From Actinoplanes auranticolor (GTDB lineage: Bacteria; Actinomycetota; Actinomycetes; Mycobacteriales; Micromonosporaceae), in contig NZ_BOQL01000042.1 in NCBI RefSeq assembly GCF_018332655.1, forward strand, positions 62,001 through 126,000: a DNA stretch of 64,000 bases. Direction: 5' to 3'. Positions 43,554 through 52,247 of the stretch are shown here, piece after piece. Positions within the stretch are counted from its first letter, which is position 1. The number at the start of each line of letters is the position of its first letter. The position numbers were made by a program, and so were the translations under genes. Below the pieces are notes generated by a model that was not told the DNA's origin, made no database searches, and saw only the letters and a program-made list of their open reading frames with translations.

Positions 43554-45626
43554 GTGGCGAGCAGCGTGTACGTGGCCGGGGTGGGCCCCGGCGTCGGTAA
43601 GAGCACAGTCGCGCTGGGGCTGGTGGAGCTGTTGTCCCGGCAGGTCGCGCGGATAGGCGTCTTCCGTCCGGTGGTCCCCGGCCACGGCGAGGATCCGCTG
43701 CTGACCCTGCTCACCACCCGCTACCCGGCGGTCGCGCCCTACGCGGATTCCTTCGGCGTCACCGTGGCCGAGGCCGCCGCGCTGGTCGCCGACGGCCGGC
43801 GCGAGGAGCTCATCTCCCGGATCGTCGAGCGCTACCGCGAGGTCGAGCGGCAGTGCGCGTCCGTGGTGGTGATCGGCAGTGACTTCTCCGACGGCCAGGA
43901 GGAGGGTCACGACGAGCTCCCCCGCGAGCTGGCCTTCAACGCGCGCCTGGCCAACGAGTTCGGCAGTGTGGTGCTGCCCGTCGTGAGCGGTCAGGGCCGG
44001 CGCTCCGATCTGCAGGCCGCCGTCGGCTCGGCGTACCACTCGCTTGTGGATCTGAGCGCGACCGTGCTGGCCGTGATCGCCAACCGGGTTCCCGAGGGTG
44101 TCCCGGCCCCGGCCCCGGCCGGGCTGCCGGTGCCGGTCTGGGCCATCCCGGAGATCCCCGCCATCGCCGCCCCCACCGTCGCGGAGGTCGCCGCCGCCCT
44201 CGACGCCACCGTGGTGACCGGTGGCGAGGCCGCGCTCGACCGGGACGTGCTCGACTACGTGGTCGGCGCGGCGCACGTGCCGGCCGTGCTGGACCACCTC
44301 ACCGACGGGGCTCTGATCATCACTCCCGGCGACCGGGCCGATCTCCTGGTCGCCGCGAGCGCCGCGCACGCCGCCGGCAACGTGACGCTCGCCGGCCTGG
44401 TGCTGACCATCGGCGAGTTCCCCGATCCGCGCGCCGTGCGGGTCATCGAGCGGCTCAACACCGGGCTGGCCATGCTGGTGGTGCAGTCCGACAGCTACCA
44501 CACGATCAGCGCGGCGGGCCGGATCGAGGCCAAGCTCAGCCCGGCCACCCCGCGCAAGGTCGAGGCGGCCCTCGGCGCCTTCGAGAAGCACGTGGACACC
44601 GCCGAGCTGACCCGGCTGCTCGACGTCACCCGGTCCAGCCGGGTGACGCCGCTGATGTTCGAGAACGACCTGATCGAGCGGGCCCGGGCCGACCGCCGGC
44701 ATCTCGTGCTGCCCGAGGGCACCGACGAGCGGATCCTGCGGGCGACCGAGACGCTGCTGCGCCGCGGTGTCGCCGACCTCACCCTGCTCGGCGACCCGGC
44801 CGAGATCACCCGGCGGGCCCGCGAGCTGGGCGTCGAGATCGGGGCGGCCCGGCTGGTCGATCCGGCCACCAGCGAGTGGCGCGACGGCTTCGCCGAGGAG
44901 TACGCGGAGCTGCGCAAACACCGGGCCGTGACCCTCGACCTGGCGTACGACGTGGTCCGCGACGTCAATTACTTCGGCACGATGATGGTCGCCACCGGGC
45001 GGGCCGACGGCATGGTCTCCGGGGCGAACCACACCACCGCCGCCACCATCCGGCCCGCCTTCGAGATCATCAAGACGGTGCCCGGGGTTTCCGTCGCCTC
45101 CAGCGTCTTCTTCATGCTGCTGGCCGACCGGGTGCTGGTCTACGGCGACTGCGCGGTCAACCCCGAGCCGGACGCGGACCAGCTCGCCGACATCGCCCTG
45201 TCGTCGGCGCAGACGGCGGCCGCGTTCGGCATCGAGCCGCGGGTGGCCATGCTGTCCTACTCGACCGGCAGCTCGGGCGCGGGCGCCGACGTGGAGAAGG
45301 TGGCCGCCGCGACGAAGCTGGTCCGCGAGCGCCGCCCCGACCTGCCCGTGGAGGGACCCATCCAGTACGACGCGGCGATCGATCCGGGCGTGGCGGCGAC
45401 CAAGCTGCCGGAGAGCGTGGTGGCCGGCAAGGCGACCGTCTTCGTCTTCCCCGACCTCAGCTCGGGCAACAACACCTACAAGGCGGTGCAGCGCTCGGCG
45501 AACGCGGTGGCGGTCGGACCGGTGATGCAGGGCCTGCGCCGCCCGGTCAACGACCTGTCCCGCGGCGCGACGGTCAAGGACATCGTCAACACGGTGGCGA
45601 TCACCGCGATCCAGGCCCGCTCATGA
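43554..45626 (+). CDS. pta: Phosphate acetyltransferase
   Basis: A 690-residue long-form Pta converting acetyl-CoA and phosphate to acetyl phosphate. The N-terminal P-loop domain (GVGPGVGKSTVALGL, about 6-20) and the DRTGG-type middle precede the catalytic PTA_PTB domain (about 365-690; RRHLVLPEGTDERIL, SGANHTTAATIRPAF, LSYSTGSSGAG, and FPDLSSGNNTYKAVQRS). The GTG at 43554 starts the P-loop strand. It overlaps ackA by four bases (ATGA), so the two are coupled. The 174-base divergent gap with the exporter genes must hold both promoters. Confidence 0.97.
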   Translation: MASSVYVAGVGPGVGKSTVALGLVELLSRQVARIGVFRPVVPGHGEDPLLTLLTTRYPAVAPYADSFGVTVAEAAALVADGRREELISRIVERYREVERQCASVVVIGSDFSDGQEEGHDELPRELAFNARLANEFGSVVLPVVSGQGRRSDLQAAVGSAYHSLVDLSATVLAVIANRVPEGVPAPAPAGLPVPVWAIPEIPAIAAPTVAEVAAALDATVVTGGEAALDRDVLDYVVGAAHVPAVLDHLTDGALIITPGDRADLLVAASAAHAAGNVTLAGLVLTIGEFPDPRAVRVIERLNTGLAMLVVQSDSYHTISAAGRIEAKLSPATPRKVEAALGAFEKHVDTAELTRLLDVTRSSRVTPLMFENDLIERARADRRHLVLPEGTDERILRATETLLRRGVADLTLLGDPAEITRRARELGVEIGAARLVDPATSEWRDGFAEEYAELRKHRAVTLDLAYDVVRDVNYFGTMMVATGRADGMVSGANHTTAATIRPAFEIIKTVPGVSVASSVFFMLLADRVLVYGDCAVNPEPDADQLADIALSSAQTAAAFGIEPRVAMLSYSTGSSGAGADVEKVAAATKLVRERRPDLPVEGPIQYDAAIDPGVAATKLPESVVAGKATVFVFPDLSSGNNTYKAVQRSANAVAVGPVMQGLRRPVNDLSRGATVKDIVNTVAITAIQARS

Positions 45627-46729
45627 AGATCCTGGTGCTCAACTCGGGCTCCTCCTCGGTCAAGTACCGCCTCTTCAACGGCACCGACACCCTGGCCAAA
45701 GGGCTGATCGAACGCATCGGCGAGTCCGGCGGGGACGCCGGCGACCACGAGGCCGCCCTGCAGCAGGTGATGGCCGCGGTCGACCTCGACGGCCTCGGCG
45801 CGGTCGGGCACCGGGTCGTGCACGGCGGCAGTGAGTTCGGCCGGGCCACCGTGATCGACGACGAGCTCTTCGCCGTCATCGAAGGGCTGGTCCCGCTCGC
45901 GCCCCTGCACAATCCGGCGGCGCTCAGCGGCATCGCGGTGGCCCGCAAGCTGCTGCCCGACGTCCCGCAGGTCGCGGTCTTCGACACGGCGTTCCACCAG
46001 ACGATTCCCCCGGACGGGGTGGCGTACGCGATCGACGCGTCGCTGGCGAAGCGCTGGCAGATCCGCCGTTACGGCTTCCACGGGACCTCGCACGCGTACG
46101 TGGCCCGTAAGACCGCTGAGCTGCTCGGCCTGCCCGCCGACCGGGCCCGGGTGATCACCCTGCACCTGGGCAACGGCGCGAGCGCCTGCGCGGTCTCGGG
46201 CGGCCGCAGCGTGGCCACGTCGATGGGCATGTCCCCGCAGTCCGGCCTGGTGATGGGCACCCGCAGCGGTGACGTCGACCCGACCGTGATCTTCCACCTG
46301 CACCGGGTCGCCGGCCTCCCGATCGAGGAGATCGAACGCTCCCTGACCCGCTTCGCCGGTCTGCAGGGCCTGGCCGGCGAGAACGACATGCGGACGGTGC
46401 AGCAACACCGGGCGGATGGCGACCCGGCGGCGACGCTGGCCTTCGACGTCTACTGCCGGCGGATCAAGGAGTACGTCGGCACGTACCTGGCGGTCCTGGG
46501 CGGAGCGGACGCCATCGTGTTCACCGCGGGGGTCGGCGAGAATTCCCCGGAGGTCCGCGCCGCCTCGCTGGCCGGCCTGGCCGAGCTGGGCATCACGATC
46601 GACGCGGCCCGCAACGAGCGGAGCGAGCGCATCATCTCGCCCGAAGGTGCGCGGGTGCGGGTCTGCGTGGTCCCGACGGACGAGGAGCTGGAGATCGCCC
46701 AGCAGGTGACCGCCGAGCTCCAGAAGTGA
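45623..46729 (+). CDS. ackA: Acetate kinase
   Basis: A 368-residue ASKHA-fold kinase that makes ATP and acetate from acetyl phosphate. The PROSITE signatures are both present: VLNSGSSSVKYRLF at the N-terminus and MGTRSGDVDPTVIF near the middle, with the active-site HTSHA-like strand FHGTSHAYVARK and the phosphate loop TLHLGNGASACAVSGG. Its GFTAG-like FTAGVGENS end is intact. It is the downstream gene of the pta-ackA operon. A hairpin follows. Confidence 0.97.
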   Translation: MKILVLNSGSSSVKYRLFNGTDTLAKGLIERIGESGGDAGDHEAALQQVMAAVDLDGLGAVGHRVVHGGSEFGRATVIDDELFAVIEGLVPLAPLHNPAALSGIAVARKLLPDVPQVAVFDTAFHQTIPPDGVAYAIDASLAKRWQIRRYGFHGTSHAYVARKTAELLGLPADRARVITLHLGNGASACAVSGGRSVATSMGMSPQSGLVMGTRSGDVDPTVIFHLHRVAGLPIEEIERSLTRFAGLQGLAGENDMRTVQQHRADGDPAATLAFDVYCRRIKEYVGTYLAVLGGADAIVFTAGVGENSPEVRAASLAGLAELGITIDAARNERSERIISPEGARVRVCVVPTDEELEIAQQVTAELQK

Positions 46730-46758
46730 GAGGGCCTGCGGCGGTGGGATGAAGCCGG

Positions 46759-46804
46759 GCGGGCCGGGTGCCACGGGCGGTGACCCGCTCGCGTCCCGGC
46801 CCGC
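46759..46804. terminator. Hairpin between ackA and a small membrane protein gene
   Basis: GCGGGCCGGG (46759-46768) and CCCGGCCCGC (46795-46804) form a perfect 10-base stem, with a further small stem inside the loop. It lies 29 bases after ackA and 31 bases beyond the stop of the convergent small gene. Confidence 0.65.
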
Positions 46805-46835
46805 GCTCAGCCCGGGTAGGTCGGCACGGTCCTGG

Positions 46836-47003
46836 TCAGCCCAGGGCCAGCCAGGCGATCAGCGCGATCAGAACGATCGCGACCGCGGCGGCGCCGATGA
46901 TCAGCGGGGTCTTGGAGGCGGCTGGCGGCTCCTGCGGAGTGCTCTGCGTGAAGGCGCGGAACGCCTCGGTGTTGCCGCTCGGGTCGACGGTGTTGTCAGG
47001 CAT
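46836..47003 (-). CDS. Small tail-anchored membrane protein
   Basis: A 55-residue hypothetical protein starting MPDNTVDPSGNTEAFRAF. The first 33 residues are polar, and the C-terminus is one long hydrophobic helix (IIGAAAVAIVLIALIAWLAL). The last residue follows the helix directly, so it is a tail-anchored protein. A longer reading starts nine codons upstream but has no ribosome-binding signal. Function unknown. Confidence 0.6.
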   Translation of the reverse strand: MPDNTVDPSGNTEAFRAFTQSTPQEPPAASKTPLIIGAAAVAIVLIALIAWLALG

Positions 47004-47161
47004 GCGCACGACCATAGCGAAGCCCGGCACCCCCGCGACAGTGCGTCCCGGCCTCCTAGCAGGGCGTTCGTCCCGTCCGCCGAGATATCACCCGTTCGTG
47101 GGTGTGTCCGGGGCCGCCCGCGCCGACGCCCGCTGCCACCGGAGCCGGGCACACTTGGCGG

Positions 47162-48088
47162 ATGGGACGCCGTACCGTCGCGCTTCTGCTCGCCGCCGTC
47201 TGCGCGACCGGCGCACTCACCTCATGCTCCGCCGAGCCGGCCCGCGAAGCGCCGCCGTCTCCCCTGGCGAGTGCCGAACCGGTCCCTGAGAGCAGCCCCG
47301 CGCCCACCCTGGAGAGCAGCCCCGCGCCCACCCGCGGCCGGGCCCCGAGCCGCCCCTTCGAGGTCGAGACCCGCAAGCTGAAGCTCAGCCGCGGCAACGA
47401 CCGCCCGTTGCCCACCACCGTCTGGTATCCCGCCACCGGCGACGGCCCGTTCCCGGTCGTCGTCTTCAGCCACGGCCTCACCGCCCGACCGGGTGACTAC
47501 GCCGGCATCCTCGCCCGCTGGGCCCGGGCCGGCTTCGTCGTCGCCGCGCCGGCCTACCCGCACACCTCCGCCGGGGTCGCCGACTTCAACGTCATCGACC
47601 TGCTCAACCAGCCGGCCGACGCGTCGTCGGTGCTCACCCAGATCCTCGCCCTCGACGGCGAGGCCGGCGACCCGCTGCGGGGGCGCCTCGACCGGGACCA
47701 CGTCGCCGCCGCCGGGCATTCCGGCGGGGGCGTCACCACGCTGGGGATGCTCAGCGGCAACCGGGACGAACGGCTCACCGCCGCGGTGGTCCTGGCCGGA
47801 CGGCAGGTGCTGCCCGGGACCTTCACCGGCCCGGCGCTTCCCGTGCTCTTCGTGCACGGCGAGCTCGACCAGACCGTCCGGTACGCCGACGGCCGCGCCG
47901 CCTTCAGCGCCGTGCCGTGGCCCAAAGCCCTGCTGACCCTGCCGGACGCCGGCCACGTCGTCACCAGCGGCGAGGAGTTCGACCTGGTGGCCGACGCGAC
48001 GACCGACTTCTGGCGCTGGAGCCTCTACGGCGATGCCGGCGCCGGGCGGCGCCTGGAACGGCGTGACAATCTCGACAGCGACTTCTAG
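47162..48088 (+). CDS. Secreted alpha/beta-hydrolase lipoprotein (platelet-activating-factor acetylhydrolase-like)
   Basis: A 308-residue lipoprotein. The lipobox is LTSC, followed by a Pro/Ser/Ala linker containing an exact ESSPAPT repeat. The hydrolase domain has TVWYPATGDGPFPVVVFSHG, the nucleophilic Ser in AAGHSGGG, an Asp in HGELDQTV and a His in DAGHVV. It resembles the PAF-acetylhydrolase/dienelactone-hydrolase type of chlorophyllase-like lipases. The stop shares the CTAG of 48085-48088 with the convergent MDR gene. Substrate unknown. Confidence 0.85.
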   Translation: MGRRTVALLLAAVCATGALTSCSAEPAREAPPSPLASAEPVPESSPAPTLESSPAPTRGRAPSRPFEVETRKLKLSRGNDRPLPTTVWYPATGDGPFPVVVFSHGLTARPGDYAGILARWARAGFVVAAPAYPHTSAGVADFNVIDLLNQPADASSVLTQILALDGEAGDPLRGRLDRDHVAAAGHSGGGVTTLGMLSGNRDERLTAAVVLAGRQVLPGTFTGPALPVLFVHGELDQTVRYADGRAAFSAVPWPKALLTLPDAGHVVTSGEEFDLVADATTDFWRWSLYGDAGAGRRLERRDNLDSDF

Positions 48089-49035
48089 TGCAGGTGGTCG
48101 ACGGCCACCTTGCCGAAGATCTCCCCCGAGTTGAGCCGGGCGAAGGCGTCGCTCACCGCGGAGAAGCCGTAGGTGGAGTCGATCACCGGGCGGATGCCGC
48201 GCTCGACACAGAGGTCCAGCAGGGCGGCCAGTTCCTCGGCCGTACCCATGGTGCTGCCCAGGATCTCGAGCTGCATCATGAAGACCCGCCGCAGGTCGAC
48301 CTTGGGGAACGGGCCGCCGGTCGCGCCGCACACCACGATGCGGGCGCCCGGCGCCGAGCACTTCAGCGAGTGCTCGAAGGTCGGCGCACCCACCGACTCG
48401 ATCACCACGTCCACCCGTTCGGGCAGGCGGGCACCCGGCTCGACCGCGGTGGCGCCCAGCTCGGCGATCCGCTCGCGCTTGGCGGCGTCGCGGCTGGTCG
48501 CGTACACCCGCTTGCCGAGCGCGGTCGCGAGCGCGACCGCGGCAGTGGCCACCCCGCCGCCCGCGCCCTGCACCAGGACCGATCCGGCGTCGGCCACGCG
48601 GCCGCGCGCGGTGAGCATGTGGTACGCGGTCAGCCAGGCCGTGGGCAGGCAGGCCGCATCCAGGAACGAGATGCCGGCGGGCTTGGGCACCAGGTTCTCC
48701 GCCGGTACGGCGACCCGCTCGGCCAGCGTGCCCGGCCAGCGCTCGGACAGCAACGAGAAGCCCCGCGGGTCCGCCGGGTCCTTGATCACCGGATAGACCA
48801 CGACCTCGTGGCCGGCGGTGTCCACACCGGACGCGTCGCAGCCGAGAATCATCGGCAGCCGGTCGGCCGGCAACCCGACGCCCCGCAGCGACCAGATCTC
48901 GTGGTGGTTGAGCGAACTCGCCCGCACATCGACGGTCACCCAGCCGTCCGGTGGGGACGGCTCGGGCAGGTCACCGACGGTCAGTCCGGCTAGCGGCTCG
49001 TCGGGCTTCGTCGCACTGGCATAGGCGGCTCGCAT
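48085..49035 (-). CDS. Zinc-independent MDR-family alcohol dehydrogenase / quinone oxidoreductase
   Basis: A 316-residue medium-chain dehydrogenase. The GroES-like N-terminal half ends with LGCDASGV. The NAD(P)-binding Rossmann motif is VLVQGAGGGVATAAVALA. It lacks the structural-zinc Cys cluster of classical alcohol dehydrogenases, so it belongs to the quinone-reductase-like group. The start at 49035 (MRAAYASAT) is preferred over the earlier in-frame codons, which are Arg/Asp-rich and not domain-like. Substrate unknown. Confidence 0.85.
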   Translation of the reverse strand: MRAAYASATKPDEPLAGLTVGDLPEPSPPDGWVTVDVRASSLNHHEIWSLRGVGLPADRLPMILGCDASGVDTAGHEVVVYPVIKDPADPRGFSLLSERWPGTLAERVAVPAENLVPKPAGISFLDAACLPTAWLTAYHMLTARGRVADAGSVLVQGAGGGVATAAVALATALGKRVYATSRDAAKRERIAELGATAVEPGARLPERVDVVIESVGAPTFEHSLKCSAPGARIVVCGATGGPFPKVDLRRVFMMQLEILGSTMGTAEELAALLDLCVERGIRPVIDSTYGFSAVSDAFARLNSGEIFGKVAVDHLH

Positions 49036-49083
49036 ACCCCGCAGCTTAGGCCGGTCCCGCCGATCCTGTCGTGGCCTCACGCA

Positions 49084-49110
49084 GCAGGGCAGGACGCACG
49101 GACGCCCTGC
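49084..49110 (-). terminator. Hairpin after the malic enzyme gene
   Basis: GCAGGGC (49084-49090) and GCCCTGC (49104-49110) form a perfect 7-base stem, 18 bases downstream of the malic enzyme stop on the minus strand and upstream of the MDR gene start. Confidence 0.5.
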
Positions 49111-49127
49111 CCCGCCGACCGCGAAGC

Positions 49128-50369
49128 TCAGACCAGCGCCGCCGGCACGGCCGGCCGCGCGACGAACCGCGCCACCCCGTCGCCCTCAGCCGCCCGGGCG
49201 ACCGCCTCGGCCACCGCCGGAGCCACCCGCGGATCCAGCGCCGACGGCACGATCGCGTCGGCCCGCAGCTCGTCCGCGACCACCTCCGCGATCGCCTCGG
49301 CCGCCGCCACCTTCATCCGCTCGGTGATCCGGGTCGCCCGGGCGTCCAGGGCACCCCGGAAGATCCCCGGGAACGCGAGCACGTTGTTGATCTGGTTCGG
49401 GAAGTCGCTGCGGCCGGTCGCGACGATCGCCGCGTACTTGTGGGCCAGCGCCGGCGGCACCTCCGGCGTCGGGTTGGCCAGGGCGAAGATGATGCCGTCC
49501 GGCGCCATGCCGGCCAGCGCGCTCTCCCCGATCTGCCCGCCGGAGACCCCGATCAGCACGTCGGCGCCGATCAGCGCCTCCTTGATGCCACCGGTACGCC
49601 CGGAGTAGTTCGTGCCCTGGGCCAGCGCGGCCTTCGTCCCGGTCAGGCCCGGGCGGTCCGCGTGGATGATGCCCTGGGAGTCACAGACGATGACGTTCGC
49701 GCCCTGGAGGCCGGCCGCGATCAGCATGTTGGTGATGGCCACTCCGGCCGCGCCGGCGCCGCTGATCACCACCCGCAGGTCGGCGAAGCGGCGCCCGAGC
49801 AGGGCCACCGCGTTGCGCAGCGCGGCGAGCACGACCACCGCGGTGCCGTGCTGGTCGTCGTGGAAGACCGGGATGTCCAGCGCCTCGTCGAGCCGGCGTT
49901 CGATCTCGAAGCAACGCGGCGCGCTGATGTCCTCGAGGTTGATGCCGCCGAACGAGGGACCGAGCGCCTTGACCACGGCGATGATGCCCTCGACGTCCTG
50001 GGTGTCGAGGCAGATCGGGATGGCGTCGACGCCGCCGAACTGCTTGAACAGCACGGCCTTGCCCTCCATGACGGGCATCGCGGCCTTCGGGCCGATGTTG
50101 CCCAGGCCGAGCACGGCCGAGCCGTCCGTGACGACGGCGACCGTGTTGGCCGTCCAGGTGTAGTCGGCGGCGAGCTCGGGGTCGGCGGCGATCGCCTCGC
50201 AGACCCGGGCCACGCCCGGGGTGTAGGCCCGGGACAGGTCGTCCCGGCTGGACAGCGGGACCGTGCAGGAGATCTCCATCTTGCCCCGCTTGTGCAGGTC
50301 GAAGACGGGGTCGGCGGCCAGGGCAGGGTCGAGCTCGAAACTGAAGAAGGACACAGGGACTCCAGACAA
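49128..50369 (-). CDS. NAD(P)-dependent malic enzyme
   Basis: A 413-residue enzyme that decarboxylates malate to pyruvate. The ME domain has YTPGVARVC with the catalytic Tyr, the Lys/Asp-containing FGGINLEDISAPRCFEIE and the metal-binding FHDDQHGTA. The NAD(P)-binding domain has VISGAGAAGVAI. Length matches the short bacterial form, which lacks a phosphotransacetylase domain. Its position next to carbon-metabolism genes is general; it is not clearly part of an operon. The 120 bases upstream separate it from the sodX gene on the same strand. Confidence 0.95.
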   Translation of the reverse strand: MSGVPVSFFSFELDPALAADPVFDLHKRGKMEISCTVPLSSRDDLSRAYTPGVARVCEAIAADPELAADYTWTANTVAVVTDGSAVLGLGNIGPKAAMPVMEGKAVLFKQFGGVDAIPICLDTQDVEGIIAVVKALGPSFGGINLEDISAPRCFEIERRLDEALDIPVFHDDQHGTAVVVLAALRNAVALLGRRFADLRVVISGAGAAGVAITNMLIAAGLQGANVIVCDSQGIIHADRPGLTGTKAALAQGTNYSGRTGGIKEALIGADVLIGVSGGQIGESALAGMAPDGIIFALANPTPEVPPALAHKYAAIVATGRSDFPNQINNVLAFPGIFRGALDARATRITERMKVAAAEAIAEVVADELRADAIVPSALDPRVAPAVAEAVARAAEGDGVARFVARPAVPAALV

Positions 50370-50489
50370 CGCATCGGAACGTCGGTGTGCCAGCCGGGAC
50401 GCGCGCGAGTCTGCGCGGTCCGACGTGCGATGCGGGGGTCACCCGGGACAAGCAACCGCAAGATTCAGGTGTGCTGCGGTTAACGCAGG

Positions 50490-50798
50490 TTAACTTAGCC
50501 GACCGGGACGCGGCCAGTAGCGAAACACCACTTGTCCGATGACATCCGCCACCCCGTGGGTGCGGGAATCGTCGGTCACGAACTCGTTGTCACCCTCGAT
50601 CCACCAGCCACCCTCGTGCGGCCGGATCGCCCGTTTGACGACGAGCAGTTCCGGGCGGCTGCGGAACCGGGCCACCACGACCGACTGCGGCCTGACCCGG
50701 TGGACACGCCGTACGAGCAGGGCATCTCCGCCGTGCAGGGTGGGTGCCATGGACGGCCCTCGCACCAGTACGGCGAAGAGCGGCAATTGCCAAGTCAT
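50490..50798 (-). CDS. sodX: Nickel-type superoxide dismutase maturation protease
   Basis: A 102-residue S26-family signal peptidase with the catalytic Ser in RGPSMAPTL and the Lys in VVKRAI. It lacks a clear transmembrane anchor, as is usual for the SodX/SodN-maturation group. Its divergent neighbour encodes nickel superoxide dismutase, whose propeptide must be removed to expose His1. The spacing (84 bases between starts) and orientation match this pairing. It is expected to cleave the SodN leader before His16. Confidence 0.92.
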   Translation of the reverse strand: MTWQLPLFAVLVRGPSMAPTLHGGDALLVRRVHRVRPQSVVVARFRSRPELLVVKRAIRPHEGGWWIEGDNEFVTDDSRTHGVADVIGQVVFRYWPRPGRLS

Positions 50799-50882
50799 GG
50801 CATCAATCCCGGGGTCGAGGTTCGGTGTTCCGGTAAGGGGTAGTGTCGACTCGGATCATCGCAAACGTATGGAGGGGTCCTG

Positions 50883-51287
50883 ATGCGACTTCCGCGTATT
50901 TTCACGCCGCGCACTGTGGTCAGCGCGCACTGCGACCTGCCCTGTGGGGTGTACGACCCGGCGCAGGCACGCATCGAGGCGGAGTCGGTGAAGGCCATCG
51001 CTGAGAAGTACCAGGCGAACACCGACCCCGAGTTCCGCACCCGCGCCATCCTCATCAAGGAGCAGCGCGCCGAACTGGTCAAGCACCACCTGTGGGTGCT
51101 CTGGACCGACTACTTCAAGGCGCCGCACTTCGAGAAGTACCCGAACCTGAACCAGCTGTTCAACGAGGCCACCAAGCTCGCCGGCGCGTCCGGCGCCAAG
51201 GGCTCGATGGACCCCGCGGTCGGCGAGCAGCTGCTGGCCAAGATCGAGGAGATCTCCAAGATCTTCTGGGAGACCAAGCAGGCGTGA
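50883..51287 (+). CDS. sodN: Nickel superoxide dismutase
   Basis: A 134-residue NiSOD precursor. The first 15 residues form a propeptide (MRLPRIFTPRTVVSA) that ends before the nickel hook HCDLPCGVY, where His16, Cys17 and Cys21 bind nickel. The rest is the expected four-helix bundle of about 118 residues. GGAGGGG lies upstream of the ATG. The downstream acetyltransferase start overlaps the stop as GTGA. NiSOD is usually controlled by nickel through Nur; no clear Nur operator is seen. Confidence 0.97.
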   Translation: MRLPRIFTPRTVVSAHCDLPCGVYDPAQARIEAESVKAIAEKYQANTDPEFRTRAILIKEQRAELVKHHLWVLWTDYFKAPHFEKYPNLNQLFNEATKLAGASGAKGSMDPAVGEQLLAKIEEISKIFWETKQA

Positions 51288-51784
51288 GTCCCGCAACGAT
51301 CCGGCCGGTACGTCATGACGACGTGCCGGCCGTTGTCGCGATGGTGCACGAGCTCGCCGAGTTCGAGCGCGCCGCGGAGTCCTGCCACCTCACCGAGGAG
51401 CAGTTGCGCGCGGCGTTGTTCGGCGACCACCCGGCGGTGTTCGGCCACGTCGCAGTCGACGCCGACGACACTCCGTACGGTTTTGCGCTCTGGTATCTCA
51501 ATTTCTCCACGTGGGAGGGAACGCACGGCGTCCACCTGGAGGACCTGTACGTCCGCCCGCACGCCCGGGGCACCGGCGCGGGTGCCGCCCTGCTCGCCAC
51601 GCTGGCGCAGATCTGCGTGGAGCGCGGCTACCAGCGTCTCGAGTGGGTGATGCTCGACTGGAATCCGGCCGCGGAGTTCTACGCCGCGATCGGGGCCGAG
51701 GTCGTGGCGGACTGGCTGCCGTACCGGCTCTCCGGGGCCGCCTTGAGCCAACTCGCCGAGCGCGCCTCCCCCGTCAGGGGCTAG
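51284..51784 (+). CDS. GNAT-family N-acetyltransferase
   Basis: A 166-residue acetyltransferase. The acetyl-CoA-binding motif A is GVHLEDLYVRPHARGTGAGAALL (Q/RxxGxG/A), and the strand YQRLEWVMLDWN and the YAAIGAE end match GNAT. The GTG start lies in the sodN stop (GTGA), so it is translationally coupled to nickel superoxide dismutase. It resembles the spermidine/diamine acetyltransferase-like group. The substrate is unknown, and whether it has any role in SOD biology is not known. Confidence 0.85.
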   Translation: MSPATIRPVRHDDVPAVVAMVHELAEFERAAESCHLTEEQLRAALFGDHPAVFGHVAVDADDTPYGFALWYLNFSTWEGTHGVHLEDLYVRPHARGTGAGAALLATLAQICVERGYQRLEWVMLDWNPAAEFYAAIGAEVVADWLPYRLSGAALSQLAERASPVRG

Positions 51785-51813
51785 AGTTCTCCTCCATTGG
51801 GAGGATGGGTTCG

Positions 51814-52227
51814 GTGACTCAGCTGCAGACAACGCATCCGGAGCCGGCGTTCGGTGACGACGTCGTGCTGCTGACCGTGCCCGCCGACGGCGGGTACCTC
51901 GGCGTGCTCCGTACAGCCACGGCCGGCCTCGCGGCCCGCCTGCACTTCGCGCTCGACGAGATCGAGGATCTGCGCATCGCGGTCGATGAGGCCTGCGCCA
52001 TGTTGCTGGCCATCGCCACCCGCGGGGCGGAGTTGGAGTGCCGCTTCGCGGTCACCGACGACGCGCTCACGGTCGAGGTCACGGTGTCGACCGTGCGGGG
52101 CGCCCGGTTGCCCTCGGAGTCCTCTTTCGCGTGGAAGGTGCTGACCGCGCTGACCACGTCGGCGTCCGCCGAGGCGACCGGCCGGCACGCCACGATCCGG
52201 TTGCTGACCCGCCGCACCGAGATCTGA
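51814..52227 (+). CDS. RsbW-like anti-sigma factor / ATP-binding regulatory protein
   Basis: A 137-residue GHKL-fold protein of the anti-sigma factor type. The N-box helix is LRIAVDEACAMLLAIATRGAE, and the G-box region with its fold end (ATIRLLTRR) is also present. The GTG at 51814 is chosen because GGGAGG lies nine bases upstream; the ATG at 51805 would be too close to it. No sigma factor or anti-anti-sigma gene follows, which is unusual for the class. Its partner must be encoded elsewhere. Confidence 0.82.
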   Translation: MTQLQTTHPEPAFGDDVVLLTVPADGGYLGVLRTATAGLAARLHFALDEIEDLRIAVDEACAMLLAIATRGAELECRFAVTDDALTVEVTVSTVRGARLPSESSFAWKVLTALTTSASAEATGRHATIRLLTRRTEI

Positions 52228-52247
52228 CCCCGGAGCCGTCCGCGTTT

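Noticed and set aside
43380..45032. Upstream extension of the first ABC half-exporter frame
   Set aside because: The text before MAGQDMGAG lies opposite pta and is not protein-like. The ATG at 43379 has a good ribosome-binding site.
46749..47381. A 210-codon frame covering the small membrane protein and hydrolase promoter
   Set aside because: Composition is low-complexity Arg/Pro/Ser and it conflicts with the better-supported hydrolase and small protein genes.
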